A stretch of DNA of 64,000 nt from Occallatibacter riparius (GCF_025264625.1 NZ_CP093313.1:3968001-4032000), one strand, 5' to 3'. Shown: positions 53,781 through 63,611, numbered from the stretch's first letter. The notes: generated by a model not told the origin, from the sequence alone. A program made the numbers and translations.

Positions 53781-54599
53781 TTACAGCGGCTTTCCAATTT
53801 CCCAATGATGTCCGAACGGATCAACGAGGCGGCCCACGCGCCAGCCGTAATCCTGGTCCGTAACAGGATGCACGACCGCAGCGCCGGTGTCGATCGCGCG
53901 CTGAAAGGCGCTGTCCGGATCGTGCACCGTCAGCACCATGCGCACGGTTCCGCCGCCCAGTGTCTCCGGACTGAAGTTCTTGTGCTCCGGCGACTCATCC
54001 GCGACCCAGAAGCGCGACTGCCCCACTCCTAACTCCGCGACCACAGCGCCGTCGGGAGCCTCTATTTGGAATAGCACCTGCGCGCCGAATGCATCCATAT
54101 AGAATTCGACAGCAGCCTTGCCTCGCCTCACAGAAAGCATGGGCGCAACGTGCGCTGGGGCCGTGACTGGATTGGCTACGTCCGCTCCCCATTGCGCGGG
54201 ATACAAATCGTGAGCGTGCCGCGAGAACAGCCAGTGATGCCCGGCGAGATCGCGTGCTGCGTATTGGAACTCGCCATACACCGTCTCGTGCGGCTCTTCC
54301 AGAATGCGCGCACCCGCGGTCCTGGCTCGCTCGCAATGCGCTTCCACATCGTCGATGAAAATGGTCAGGCTTTGCGTTCCGTAGCCGAGCTGGTCGGGCA
54401 GGGAAGTCTCGAGGCCTGCGCGCTTGACCATCAGGAACGCGTTGCCTGCGCGCACTTGGGCGCCGCTCACGGGATCGCCGTAACGGTAGTGCTCCACGAA
54501 ACCAAAGGCGCGGCTCAGCCACGCGAGCGCCTCTTCCACGTCGTGGTAGGCGACGTGCGGCAGCACCGTGTCAGTTGGGACGGAACGATTGAAGTTCAT
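53781..54599 (-). CDS. Two-domain VOC (glyoxalase-like) protein
   Basis: 272 residues with two VOC domains: about 10-130 (VLPHVAYHDVEEALAWLSRAF ... GHHWLFSRH, first part shortened here) and about 150-270 (VAPMLSVRRGKAAVEFYMDA ... DPFGHHWEIGKP). Substrate unknown. It may form an operon with the membrane protein at 53415. Confidence 0.85.
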   Translation of the reverse strand: MNFNRSVPTDTVLPHVAYHDVEEALAWLSRAFGFVEHYRYGDPVSGAQVRAGNAFLMVKRAGLETSLPDQLGYGTQSLTIFIDDVEAHCERARTAGARILEEPHETVYGEFQYAARDLAGHHWLFSRHAHDLYPAQWGADVANPVTAPAHVAPMLSVRRGKAAVEFYMDAFGAQVLFQIEAPDGAVVAELGVGQSRFWVADESPEHKNFSPETLGGGTVRMVLTVHDPDSAFQRAIDTGAAVVHPVTDQDYGWRVGRLVDPFGHHWEIGKPL

Positions 54600-54677
54600 C
54601 TGCCAGTCCTAGGGGGACGATTCGTGCTCCAGCCAAAGAATAGGCCAGCGACCAGCGGCCTGTATTGTAAAAAAGCG

Positions 54678-55481
54678 TCACTGCGCGACGATCGGGATGT
54701 GATTGTTGCGCGCCGCGGAATGAGGTTTGTAGCCCGATGGAGTGATATCGGCAAGCTCGCGAAAATCGTGCACCAGATGCGACTGGTCGTGATAGCCATG
54801 CTTGGCTGCCAACATGCTCCAGTCGGGCGGCGCGCTGGTGCGGATCGATTTCAGGACACCCTGGAGGCGGCGTACGCGGGCGTAGCGCTTGGGCGTGAGG
54901 CCCACTCTATTGGTAAAGCGTCGCTCGAATTTCCGCGGCAACATGCCAAGCCGCGCAGCTACCTTAGCAACGCGCATGCCACGCTCGAGTGCACCGATGG
55001 CCCAGGCAATAGCGGGATCGAAGGAGTCGTCAAGGTGTCGCAGAAGCAGGTTCTCCAATACATCGAAACGTGCCTGCGGAGTGGGTGCGTCGAGCAGTTG
55101 CTCGCGCATTGAGGTTGCGATCCAAATCGCATCCAGATTCACTACATGGTTGCATGCCTCGCTGGCGGGAGATGCGAGAAAATGGCCTGCGCCGCCGGGG
55201 CGAAACTGGACCGCGGCAAGCCAGTGCATCTGCCGCGTATCGAGGATGAGGGACTGCGCGTGAGGGCCGGCGAGCACCGCACCGGAATGGCGAATCTTGA
55301 GGGCTGGATTTGCGCGATCGTAGGTGCGGAACTCGTCTTCGGCAAGATTGACCATCAGGTGAGCCTGGCCGTTGGGCACAATGCGTTCGAGGCCCATGGG
55401 CAGGTTGGCCTCGTGATAATGAAACGATTTGATGAACGGCAGCAGGCGCGGGGATCTGGGGCGTGCAGTGACGGTCAGCAT
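54678..55481 (-). CDS. AraC family transcriptional regulator
   Basis: 267 residues. N-terminal cupin-like sensing domain (FHYHEANLPMGLERIVPNG) and C-terminal double helix-turn-helix (VAKVAARLGMLPRKFERRF; LAAKHGYHDQSHLVHDF). It lies upstream of the VOC gene on the same strand and may control it. Ligand unknown. Confidence 0.88.
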   Translation of the reverse strand: MLTVTARPRSPRLLPFIKSFHYHEANLPMGLERIVPNGQAHLMVNLAEDEFRTYDRANPALKIRHSGAVLAGPHAQSLILDTRQMHWLAAVQFRPGGAGHFLASPASEACNHVVNLDAIWIATSMREQLLDAPTPQARFDVLENLLLRHLDDSFDPAIAWAIGALERGMRVAKVAARLGMLPRKFERRFTNRVGLTPKRYARVRRLQGVLKSIRTSAPPDWSMLAAKHGYHDQSHLVHDFRELADITPSGYKPHSAARNNHIPIVAQ

Positions 55482-55649
55482 GGGGTTGAGGTTAGCACGT
55501 TGGAATTTTCAAGCGGGCGACAACAGACTGTGCACGGGCTCCCAGTCCCGGGGAACAGAAGGGCCGTTGCAGATAACTCTATCGGATTGGCGCGCCCGTT
55601 TCGACGAATTTCATTGGCCGCGATTGAGGGATATTGCTAACGTGAGGCC

Positions 55650-56570
55650 ATGACTGGTGAGAAGAACGCGCGGCGTTTGCGAACCGCATTTTTCGGCGAG
55701 CGCGGCATCCGGCCGGGCTGGCTGTTTGCCATCTTCGTCGCGCTGAATTATCTACTGGGGCCGATCCTCGATTACGTGCTGCCGAAGATTCATTTTCCCG
55801 CCTGGGACATGACCTGGCTCGGCATGACCAGCAACGAGTGGCTCAACTTCGCGGCCGTTGCGCTGCTGACGCGGGTGATGTGCCGCATCGATCGGACGCC
55901 GTTCTCCTCCCATGGCCTGAGTACGTCGCCCGGATCGACGCGCCTTTTCGCGCAGGGAGTTGTGTGGGGTATTGTGCCCTCGATCATCATTGTGATCCCC
56001 ATCTGGCTAGCGGGTGCGTGCTCGTTCCACGGGCTGGCGTTGGCTCCGGCTGAGCTGATCAAATATGCCGCTTTATGGGCGCTCGCATTTCTGGGTGTCG
56101 GGTTCGCAGAGGAATTCACGTTCCGCGGCTACGCGCAGCAGACTCTGTCCCGAGCGATCGGTTTCTGGCCGGCCGCGGCCATTCTGTCCAGTGTGTTCGG
56201 CCTGATGCACCTGATTTTCAAGCCGAACGAAGGCTGGATCGATCCGCTATCGGTGGCATTGTATGGAATGTTCTGGTGCCTGACGTTGCGCCGGACGGGA
56301 ACGTTGTGGTTCGCCATCGGATTTCACGCGGCGTCCGACTACACCGACATGGTCGTCTTCGCCGAACCGAACACCGGTAACGCGGGGAAGCCGCTGCCGG
56401 GCCATCTGCTGAACGTGGAGTTCCACGGCCCCGCTTGGCTCACTGGAGGTCCGCGCGGAACCGAAGCCAGCATGCTGGTGTTCGCGATCCTGGCGCTGCT
56501 GTTCTACTTCTTCCACAAGGCCTATCCGGCCAAACGCGCAGTGGAAGAGGGAGTGCTCATCTCGAACTGA
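55650..56570 (+). CDS. CPBP family intramembrane metalloprotease
   Basis: 306 residues with about eight helices. The CPBP/Abi motifs are intact: EEFTFRG (EExxxR), FGLMHL and GFHAASDY. Members process prenylated or bacteriocin-like peptides; the substrate here is unknown. Confidence 0.9.
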   Translation: MTGEKNARRLRTAFFGERGIRPGWLFAIFVALNYLLGPILDYVLPKIHFPAWDMTWLGMTSNEWLNFAAVALLTRVMCRIDRTPFSSHGLSTSPGSTRLFAQGVVWGIVPSIIIVIPIWLAGACSFHGLALAPAELIKYAALWALAFLGVGFAEEFTFRGYAQQTLSRAIGFWPAAAILSSVFGLMHLIFKPNEGWIDPLSVALYGMFWCLTLRRTGTLWFAIGFHAASDYTDMVVFAEPNTGNAGKPLPGHLLNVEFHGPAWLTGGPRGTEASMLVFAILALLFYFFHKAYPAKRAVEEGVLISN

Positions 56571-56596
56571 CTCGTCGCGATACGATGGAAGGCATT

Positions 56597-57040
56597 ATGC
56601 GTCCCCAACCTCTGATTACCGTCTCCGATGTCGAAGCGAGCAGCCGGTGGTACCAGCGCCTGCTCGGATGCCGCAGTGCTCATGGCGGCAGTGCCTATGA
56701 CCAGCTTGTCCATCACGGCGAGCTCGTGATGCAACTGCACAGCTTTGAGGTGGAGCACCACCACGGGCGGATCGCCGATCCCGACGACAAGCCCTATGGC
56801 AACGGCGTGCTGCTGTGGTTCGAGGTAGACGACTTCGATGCCGTGATGGAGCGCGCCGCCGAGATGAACGTCACGATCGTGATGCCGAAGCACCGCAATC
56901 CGCCGGCCAGCGAGGGCGATGGCGGCCCCAACCACTGGGAGTGCTGGATGCGCGATCCGGATGGATACACGGTCGTAGTGGCGAGCCCGTATGGAACGGC
57001 GGATGGATCCTGGAAACCGCCTGCGAACATTTGGGGCTGA
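56597..57040 (+). CDS. VOC-domain protein
   Basis: 147 residues; one VOC domain (PLITVSDVEASSRWYQRLLG ... ECWMRDPDGYTVVVASP). GGAAGG lies before the ATG at 56597. HHGELVMQLH and the Glu/His pattern could bind a metal. Ligand unknown. It precedes the flavin reductase gene by 68 bp. Confidence 0.85.
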   Translation: MRPQPLITVSDVEASSRWYQRLLGCRSAHGGSAYDQLVHHGELVMQLHSFEVEHHHGRIADPDDKPYGNGVLLWFEVDDFDAVMERAAEMNVTIVMPKHRNPPASEGDGGPNHWECWMRDPDGYTVVVASPYGTADGSWKPPANIWG

Positions 57041-57108
57041 GCGCCGGTCAGGGCAAAGTCACAGGCGGATAAAAACATCCGCTACGACCTCGCGGTCATC
57101 CCAAGGAC

Positions 57109-57744
57109 ATGTCCCATTCATTTGAGCATTCGGACTTCGAGACAATCGCGCCGAAGATTCTTTACTTCGGAAATCCGGTCGCACTCATCAGTTCGCTGAA
57201 CGAAGACGGTACACCGAACCTTGCTCCGATCTCGTCCTTCTGGGCCCTCGGCTGGACCATGACCTTGGGGCTTCTCTCCGACACCAAGACTCTTCAGAAC
57301 CTGAAGGCTCAGCCGGAATGCGTTGTGAATCTGCCATCGCCTGACATGTGGCGGCAGGTGGAGGCGCTCGCTCCCCTGACAGGCCGAAATCCCGTCCCCG
57401 AAGACAAGCGTGAGAAATTCCGTTTTGAAAGGGACAAGTTCGCCGCGGCCTCATTTACCACGATGCCCAGCGAGGTAGTTTCAGCACCGCGGGTGCGGGA
57501 GTGCCCGGTGCAACTCGAAGCCGTCACGCGTTCCATCCATGAGCTCTCGGGAGAGTCGCGGATTCAAAAACTGGGTGGCGCGGCATCGGTCGAGATCGAG
57601 ATTCTTCGAGTTCACGTACGCCGGGATTTTGTCGTTAACGGCCACTATATAGATCCTGCCAAATGGCAGCCTCTCATTTACAACTTTCGCCATTACTTCG
57701 GACTTGGTGAGGAACTCGGCAGCACGTTCCGGGCAGAGGTCTGA
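57109..57744 (+). CDS. Flavin reductase-like FMN-binding protein
   Basis: 211 residues, DIM6/NTAB-type flavin-binding split barrel: NPVALISSLNEDGTPNLAPISSF, MTLGLLSDTKTLQNL and a conserved ECVVNLPS. Could supply reduced FMN or act as an oxidase-type protein. Same-strand neighbour of the VOC gene. Confidence 0.85.
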   Translation: MSHSFEHSDFETIAPKILYFGNPVALISSLNEDGTPNLAPISSFWALGWTMTLGLLSDTKTLQNLKAQPECVVNLPSPDMWRQVEALAPLTGRNPVPEDKREKFRFERDKFAAASFTTMPSEVVSAPRVRECPVQLEAVTRSIHELSGESRIQKLGGAASVEIEILRVHVRRDFVVNGHYIDPAKWQPLIYNFRHYFGLGEELGSTFRAEV

Positions 57745-57812
57745 TAAGCGCTCGCCTTGTTCCGTAAAATGAACTCGAAGGCTCGTCAATTCTTACCGAG
57801 GGAATTTCGAAC

Positions 57813-58637
57813 TTGCTCATCGATTCGCACGCACACCTCGACAGTCCGCGTTACACCGACGATCGCGCCGAAATGCTGCGCCGTTGCACCGAAGCGGGCG
57901 TGGGCGCGGTGCTTTCCATCGGCATTGGCGAAGGTCCCCAGGAGATGCACCAGGCACTCGATATCTGCCGCGAGTTCAACGGCCAGCCCGGCATGCCGCG
58001 GCTTTACGCGAGCGCAGGCATCTATCCGCACTCGACGGTAGACGCCGACGACGCGGCCATTGCAAAGCTGGATGGGCTGTTGGCTCAGCCTGAAGTCATC
58101 GCCTGCGGCGAAATCGGCCTGGACTACTATCACGAGGGCGCGGCGCACGATGTGCAGCGCGCGGGCTTGATCCGCCAGCTTGAAGTCGCGGCGGCGCGCA
58201 AGCGGCCGATCCTGATTCACTGCCGCGGCACAAACGAGACCACCGATGCATGGAACCATCTGTTTCTCGTCCTCGATACGTACTGGCGGCACACCGGCCT
58301 AGGTGGCGTGATGCACTGCTTCGGCGCGGGATGGGACGAGGCGAAGCGCGCGCTCGACATGGGCTTCCTGATCTCGTTCGCCGGCAACGTCACGTATGCC
58401 AAGGCGCAGAACCTGCGCGACGTGGCCGCGAAAGTTCCACTCGACGGCATGCTCGTCGAGACCGATGCTCCGTGGCTCGCGCCGGGTCCCATGCGCGGCA
58501 AACGTAACGAGCCAGCGATGGTGACGCATACGGCCCAGACGCTGGCAGAGGCGAAGGGCGTAACTGCCGAAGAGATCGCCGCGACGACAACTGCCAACTT
58601 CGCAAGGTTGTTCAAGCTGGAAATGGAGTTGGTCTGA
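57813..58637 (+). CDS. tatD: TatD family metal-dependent hydrolase
   Basis: 274 residues, TIM-barrel amidohydrolase. Metal ligands in SHAHLD, GEIGLDYY, ILIHCRG and VETDAPWLAPGP. TatD enzymes act as 3'-5' DNases. TTG start; an ATG is not available close by. Confidence 0.93.
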   Translation: MLIDSHAHLDSPRYTDDRAEMLRRCTEAGVGAVLSIGIGEGPQEMHQALDICREFNGQPGMPRLYASAGIYPHSTVDADDAAIAKLDGLLAQPEVIACGEIGLDYYHEGAAHDVQRAGLIRQLEVAAARKRPILIHCRGTNETTDAWNHLFLVLDTYWRHTGLGGVMHCFGAGWDEAKRALDMGFLISFAGNVTYAKAQNLRDVAAKVPLDGMLVETDAPWLAPGPMRGKRNEPAMVTHTAQTLAEAKGVTAEEIAATTTANFARLFKLEMELV

Positions 58638-58742
58638 GCGGTCCCCAAAGCCCACTTTGTGTGACAGAGCACACCCCTGGCGTGGGAAACTGATAAAGGT
58701 CACGCGCGGCTGAGCTTAGGCCGTCGCGCATTGAGGTACGGT

Positions 58743-59246
58743 ATGGCTCAGGACAATTCGTTTGACATCGTAAGCAAGGTCGAAATTCAGGAAGTGCGCA
58801 ACGCCATCGACCAGGCCCTTAAGGAAATTCACCAGCGATTCGACCTGAAGGACTCGCACTCCGAGATCAAGCTTCAGGAAGCCGACAAGGAGATTCAGCT
58901 TGCCTCAAAGGATGAGTACAAGCTTGAGGCCGTGAAGGAGATCCTCGGCCAGAAGCTGGTGAAGCGCGGCGTCTCGCTCAAGAACCTGACCTACGGCAAG
59001 GTTGAGCCGGCCGCAGGTTCCAGTGTCCGTCAAAAGATCACGCTCCAGCAGGGCATCCCGGGAGAGAAGGCCAAGGAGATCGTGAAGCTGGTTAAGGACT
59101 CAAAAAAGAAGGTACAGGCCAGCATTCAGGGCGATACTGTGAGAATATCCGGCAAGGACCGCGACGACCTCCAGGCCATCATTGCGCTTCTGCGAGGCAA
59201 GGACCTGGGCGTCGACCTGCAGTTCACCAACTACCGGACCAATTAG
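58743..59246 (+). CDS. yajQ: YajQ family cyclic-di-GMP-binding protein
   Basis: 167 residues from MAQDNSFDIVSKVEIQEVRN, preceded by GAGGTAC. HQRFDLKDSHSEI, ELVKRGVSLKNL-like and ISGKDRDDLQ are YajQ hallmarks. Homologues bind cyclic-di-GMP and modulate gene expression. It precedes the polyprenyl synthase. Confidence 0.95.
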   Translation: MAQDNSFDIVSKVEIQEVRNAIDQALKEIHQRFDLKDSHSEIKLQEADKEIQLASKDEYKLEAVKEILGQKLVKRGVSLKNLTYGKVEPAAGSSVRQKITLQQGIPGEKAKEIVKLVKDSKKKVQASIQGDTVRISGKDRDDLQAIIALLRGKDLGVDLQFTNYRTN

Positions 59247-59247
59247 C

Positions 59248-60303
59248 ATGGCTGATTCCCGGCAACTTCCCTGCAGCAAGCCGGAACCAGAGAAACGTGG
59301 AAAGCGGAACGATTTGAGCACACTGGCGATAGCGACGGCGAGGGAAGTATTCGACCTGCTCCGGGATGACCTTGTGGCCATCGAGCAGGAACTGGGCCGC
59401 GACGCCGCGTCGAGCGTCAGCACCATCACGGAGATCGCTGAGTATCTCCGCGAGGGCGGAGGCAAGCGGATCCGCCCGAGCCTGTTGCTGCTTGCATCGC
59501 ACATGCTCGGCTTTTCGGGGCCCAACGCCATTCGCCTGGGCGCGGTGGTTGAAATGGTCCACACGGCTACGCTGGTTCACGACGACATCATTGACGGCGC
59601 CGACACGCGCCGCGGCCGCCCTTCCGCCAATACCACGTGGGGTAATGAGAAGTGCGTCCTTGCAGGCGACTGGCTTTACATGCAGGCCTTTAAAGTGGCA
59701 CTTGAAGAAAAGAACCTCAAGGTACTCGATCTGCTCATCGGTCTCACGCAGCAGATGGTTGAAGGCGAGCTGCTGCAGATCCAGAAGCTGGGCAAAGCCG
59801 TCAGCGAGGCCGAGTACTACGATCTCATCTTCCGCAAAACTGCCTGCCTGTTCTCAACGTCCATGCGCCTCGGGGCAGTCCTGGCCGGAGCTACAGACCA
59901 GCAGGAGGCCTCAGTAGGCGTCTATGGCCGGGCGGTAGGCCTGGCTTTCCAGATCGTCGATGACGTCCTCGACCTGACCGCGACCGAAGAAGTCCTCGGC
60001 AAGCCGGTGGCCAGCGACCTGCGCGAAGGCAAGGCGACCCTTGCGGTGATCCACTCATTTGATCACGGCACGGCGGCGGAGCGGCAGGCCATCCAGCGCG
60101 TGCTCGACGATCGCAGCTTCGAGAACGTCAGCCGGCAACAGATCAAAGACATCCTCATCCGCAACGGCTCCGTGACGTATGCCATGAGCGTGGCTGACCG
60201 CTATGCCGAGCAGTCTCGGCAGGCGCTGAAATCCATGCCGGATTCGGACTTTAAGCGCGCACTCCTCTGGGTGCCGGATTTCGTAGTCGCACGCGAAAAG
60301 TAG
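59248..60303 (+). CDS. Polyprenyl diphosphate synthase
   Basis: 351 residues from MADSRQLPCSKPE, 1 bp after yajQ stop. First Asp-rich motif DDIIDGADTRRGRP (about 110), second DDVLDLT. GGKRIRPSLLLL is the IPP-binding region. Makes a long isoprenoid chain, probably for a quinone side chain or undecaprenyl-type carrier. The upstream frame from 59182 overlaps yajQ and is not preferred. Confidence 0.93.
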   Translation: MADSRQLPCSKPEPEKRGKRNDLSTLAIATAREVFDLLRDDLVAIEQELGRDAASSVSTITEIAEYLREGGGKRIRPSLLLLASHMLGFSGPNAIRLGAVVEMVHTATLVHDDIIDGADTRRGRPSANTTWGNEKCVLAGDWLYMQAFKVALEEKNLKVLDLLIGLTQQMVEGELLQIQKLGKAVSEAEYYDLIFRKTACLFSTSMRLGAVLAGATDQQEASVGVYGRAVGLAFQIVDDVLDLTATEEVLGKPVASDLREGKATLAVIHSFDHGTAAERQAIQRVLDDRSFENVSRQQIKDILIRNGSVTYAMSVADRYAEQSRQALKSMPDSDFKRALLWVPDFVVAREK

Positions 60304-60327
60304 ACTCTCCATTCCTCGGGGATTGAA

Positions 60328-60993
60328 TTGGAAAAGATCTGGGCTGAAGTCGACGACTACCTTGGCAATCTGCTTGCGCCGCACGATCCGGCGCTCACGA
60401 GGGCCCTCGATGCGAATCAAGCGTCAGGCCTCCCATCCATCGACGTGCCTCCGCTTCTCGGCAAATTCCTCGATGTGATCATCCGCATCTCGGGCGCGCG
60501 CCGCGTTCTGGAACTCGGCACGCTGGGCGGCTATTCGACGATCTGGATGGCCCGCGCCCTGCCGCCTGACGGCCAGCTCATCAGTCTCGAAATCGAGTCC
60601 AAGCACGCCGACATCGCGCGCGCAAATCTTGAGGCAGCGGGCGTAATGGAACGCGTCGACATTCGTGTCGGCCCCGCGATCGAAAGCCTGAGAGCCTTGC
60701 TCGCAGCCGGCGCCGAGCCATTCGATCTCATCTTCCTCGATGCCGACAAGCAGAGCCTGCCTGAGTACCTGGAATGGTCGCTGAAGCTCTCGCGCCCCGG
60801 CACTGTGATCATCGCCGACAACGTCGTCCGCGACGGCAAAGTCGTCAATTCGAAAACTGATGATCCGCATGTCCGCGGCGTGCAGCGCTACCTGGAACTC
60901 GCCGCTAAAGAGCCTCGACTGAGCACCACGGCGATGCCGACTGTCGGCGCGCGCGGCTACGACGGCTTCTCCATCTCCGTGGTCCTCAAGTGA
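60328..60993 (+). CDS. SAM-dependent O-methyltransferase (COMT-like, class I)
   Basis: 221 residues. SAM-binding VLELGTLGGYSTIWMA, then EIESKHADIARAN, FDLIFLDADKQSL and ADNVVRDG (metal/substrate residues). Matches caffeoyl-CoA/catechol O-methyltransferase-like family. TTG start. It overlaps the WYL regulator gene by 4 bp. Confidence 0.9.
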   Translation: MEKIWAEVDDYLGNLLAPHDPALTRALDANQASGLPSIDVPPLLGKFLDVIIRISGARRVLELGTLGGYSTIWMARALPPDGQLISLEIESKHADIARANLEAAGVMERVDIRVGPAIESLRALLAAGAEPFDLIFLDADKQSLPEYLEWSLKLSRPGTVIIADNVVRDGKVVNSKTDDPHVRGVQRYLELAAKEPRLSTTAMPTVGARGYDGFSISVVLK

Positions 60994-61739
60994 AATCGAT
61001 AGCCAAAGCGGAGCGGCTTCTGCATCTCCTGCAGACGTTCCGCCGGCATCGCTATCCCGTGCTCGGCAAGGATCTCGCAGAAGAACTCGGCGTCAGTCTG
61101 CGCACGCTCTATCGCGACATCGCCGCGCTGATCACGCAAGGCGCAAAGATCGATGGCTCACCCGGCGTGGGCTATCTGCTTCGCCCCGGATTCCTTCTGC
61201 CCCCGCTCATGCTCACGCAGGAGGAGATTGAGGCCCTCGTGCTGGGATCGCGCTGGGTCGAGCAACGCGGCGACCCGGCATTGCAGCAGGCTGCCAAAGA
61301 CCTTCGCGCCAAAGTGGAATCGATTCTGCCCACCGACTTGCGGCAGGACATGATCTCCTCTGGCTTGATGATCGGCCCGTCGCGCGATAAGCCAATGGCC
61401 GATCGCGAACTCGCCCTCATCCGCAAAGCGATCCGCAATGAGAGCAAGCTCGACATGCGCTACGTGGATACTGCCGACGAAGAGACCAGCCGCACAGTCT
61501 GGCCGTTCGCTCTCGGCTGGTTCGACCACGCGCTGATTCTCGCGGCGTGGTGCGAGCTGCGCCAGGGCTACCGCCACTTCCGCACCGACCGCATTCGCCA
61601 ATTCACCGCGCTTGGCGAGCGGTATCCGCGCAGCCGTCGCGCCCTGCTCCAGGAATGGCAGGCCAACCGGGGAATCCCGCTCGAAAAGACGCAACGCAAT
61701 CCCTCAGCGCAATCCACGCGCACTGCTGACAGAATCTGA
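60990..61739 (+). CDS. HTH/WYL-domain transcriptional regulator
   Basis: 249 residues. N-terminal HTH_11 (YPVLGKDLAEELGVSLRTLYRDIAALI, shortened: KDLAEELGVSLRTLYRDI) and a WYL-like domain (about 145-225, LDMRYVDTADEETSRTVWP; FRTDRI). GTG start in GTGA overlap with the methyltransferase stop, so co-expression is likely. WYL proteins sense small ligands or nucleotides. Confidence 0.85.
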   Translation: MKSIAKAERLLHLLQTFRRHRYPVLGKDLAEELGVSLRTLYRDIAALITQGAKIDGSPGVGYLLRPGFLLPPLMLTQEEIEALVLGSRWVEQRGDPALQQAAKDLRAKVESILPTDLRQDMISSGLMIGPSRDKPMADRELALIRKAIRNESKLDMRYVDTADEETSRTVWPFALGWFDHALILAAWCELRQGYRHFRTDRIRQFTALGERYPRSRRALLQEWQANRGIPLEKTQRNPSAQSTRTADRI

Positions 61740-61811
61740 CACGCCCCGGCTCTAGCCTTCGTGTGTGGCCGCAGAAAGCGGCGAAATCTGAAACACGAAG
61801 GAGATTCCCCA

Positions 61812-62180
61812 ATGGCAACCCCCAACTTCATCATGCTCTACGTTGCCGACGCGAAGAGTAGCGCCGACTTCTACCAGACCATCCTCGGCCGCAAGCCTGT
61901 CCAGTATTCAGAGGGCTACTCGATGTTCGTGCTCGACAACGGCTTCAGGCTGGGATTGTGGAAGCGCGGAACGATCGACCCGCCGGCGGAAATCTCGGCA
62001 GGCTCTGGCGAACTCGTCTTCGAGGAAACCAGCGATGCCGCGGTAGACGAGCGCTTTGCCGAGTGGACCGGGCAGGGAACTGTAGTCGCCCAGAAGCCCA
62101 CGCGCATGAGCTTCGGGTACACCTTCGTTGCGCTTGATCCGGACGGCAACCGGCTCCGTGTCTACAAGCTCGCGCAATGA
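61812..62180 (+). CDS. VOC-domain protein
   Basis: 122 residues from MATPNFIMLYVADAKSSADF; AAGGAGATTC upstream. Single VOC domain ending FVALDPDGNRLRVYKLA. The divergence from other VOC genes in the window is high. Likely controlled by the neighbouring WYL regulator (inference). Confidence 0.87.
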   Translation: MATPNFIMLYVADAKSSADFYQTILGRKPVQYSEGYSMFVLDNGFRLGLWKRGTIDPPAEISAGSGELVFEETSDAAVDERFAEWTGQGTVVAQKPTRMSFGYTFVALDPDGNRLRVYKLAQ

Positions 62181-62263
62181 CCCAAAAGGGGTACGGCCCT
62201 GATCCGTTTCAGCGCCGTACTTTCAATAATTTAATTGACTCCGGATCGGTTTGGGATTAGCTT

Positions 62264-62578
62264 GTGGAAAACCCAGAGTTTGGCGTTGTTTACTCCCCCA
62301 AACGACTCCGAGGTGTAGTTGTGTGTTGTCCAAAATGCGATTCTGAAGCCCTTGCTACCGTCCCGGCCGAAATCCGCCTTTACAGGAACGGCCCCCGCAC
62401 CCTCAGCCACCCACCCATGTCGCCGTCGCCTGACATTGTTGTCTGCCTCGACTGCGGCTGGAGCGAATTCTCTATCCCGAAAAGTTGGCTCTCCGCCGGA
62501 TGGCTCAGTTCATTGCGGCCAGAGCCGCCAGCCCTGCCGGCACCGATCCCGTTCCCAGCAGTAGCGCGCTCCGCCTGA
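62264..62578 (+). CDS. Small zinc-ribbon-like protein
   Basis: 104 residues, GTG start. CCPKCDSEAL and VVCLDCGW form a treble-clef/zinc-ribbon Cys4. No family recognised. Confidence 0.6.
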   Translation: MENPEFGVVYSPKRLRGVVVCCPKCDSEALATVPAEIRLYRNGPRTLSHPPMSPSPDIVVCLDCGWSEFSIPKSWLSAGWLSSLRPEPPALPAPIPFPAVARSA

Positions 62579-62593
62579 CTCGCGACAAAACAA

Positions 62594-62623
62594 AAAGGCC
62601 CTCAGCTGAAGCTGAGGGCCTTT
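62594..62623. terminator. Rho-independent terminator
   Basis: AAAGGCCCTCAGC and GCTGAGGGCCTTT around TGAA loop, with A-run before and TTT after. Nearly identical to 63584-63611. Confidence 0.9.
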
Positions 62624-62722
62624 GAAGTTCAGCACTGGTGCACACGCATAACGAATCGGTGCGTGCCGCCTTGCAAATGTGCGCCTGCTGTGACATTCTC
62701 CTCCCGATTCCCTCAAAGGAGA

Positions 62723-63580
62723 ATGATGGAAGCGAAGCAGAAGTTCCGCGCCGCACAGGTGTCCCTTTGTGTTGTTCTCACAGCGTTCGCGGACTGTCCG
62801 CTGCTCGGCCAGCAGCCCTCGCCGTCCTCCGATTCGGCGGCTACGAGCGCGCAGGATGACCCGCTCGTCGGCCTGAGTCCCGAGAATCGCGCTCTCTTCG
62901 ATACGCTTCGCAAAGCGGCTCAACAGGGCGACGAGGCAAGTACACTGGCATCCGGCAAGAAGCTCCTGCCGGCCCTGACACCGGGCACTCGGCTATGCAA
63001 CTTTGTCACCGGGCTCACCGCAGGTTCAGCGGTTGAGACGGGGGATACCGACTATGCCCTGACTCTTCTAAAGCCGCTCACCGAGGCAAACCCCGACGAC
63101 TGGCGTTCGGCCTCTCTTCTGGCGCGAGCTTATGCGGAAAGCGGTGACAAGACGTCCCGCGACAGGCAGGTGGCTCATGTGATCGAGCTGCACAAGAAGA
63201 GCGCGGATCCAGACTTCGCAAAGCTGCATGTTTTCCCGATACAGAAGGTCGCGCTCCACTCCGGGTATGCCGTGTTTCTCTATCCGTTTGAGCCGTTGAA
63301 GCCGTACAACACGTATCTGCTGGCTCTGGTCTACTCGAAGGAAGACAAGCTGGATTATCGCCTTGAACTTGGTAGCGAGGACGCGGACCAGGCGTTTTTC
63401 AAGGCGAAGCATCCGGGCGAGAGGCGTTTCTCGATCGACTCATACAGGAGAGATGCCGGCAACGAGAACGGGCCGGAATCACAGGCTCTGCATGGGTTCA
63501 TCGATGGGGTGTTCAACTACGACACTATGCGCGACCGCATGGTGCAAGCCGCGAACGATGTGAAACCGTCAGGCAAATAG
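62723..63580 (+). CDS. Exported protein of unknown function with TPR-like helices
   Basis: 285 residues; AAAGGAG precedes two ATG codons (62723, 62726). N-terminal hydrophobic segment VSLCVVLTAFADCPLLGQ. Middle region (RAAQQGDEASTLASGKKLLPAL; PDDWRSASLLARAYAESG) looks like helical repeats. No known family. Confidence 0.7.
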   Translation: MMEAKQKFRAAQVSLCVVLTAFADCPLLGQQPSPSSDSAATSAQDDPLVGLSPENRALFDTLRKAAQQGDEASTLASGKKLLPALTPGTRLCNFVTGLTAGSAVETGDTDYALTLLKPLTEANPDDWRSASLLARAYAESGDKTSRDRQVAHVIELHKKSADPDFAKLHVFPIQKVALHSGYAVFLYPFEPLKPYNTYLLALVYSKEDKLDYRLELGSEDADQAFFKAKHPGERRFSIDSYRRDAGNENGPESQALHGFIDGVFNYDTMRDRMVQAANDVKPSGK

Positions 63581-63583
63581 CAA

Positions 63584-63611
63584 AAGGCCCCCAGCCGAAG
63601 CTGAGGGCCTT
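63584..63611. terminator. Terminator shared by convergent genes
   Basis: AAGGCCCCCAGC and GCTGAGGGCCTT around CGAA, with one mismatch. Serves the exported-protein gene and may also serve groEL. Confidence 0.8.
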
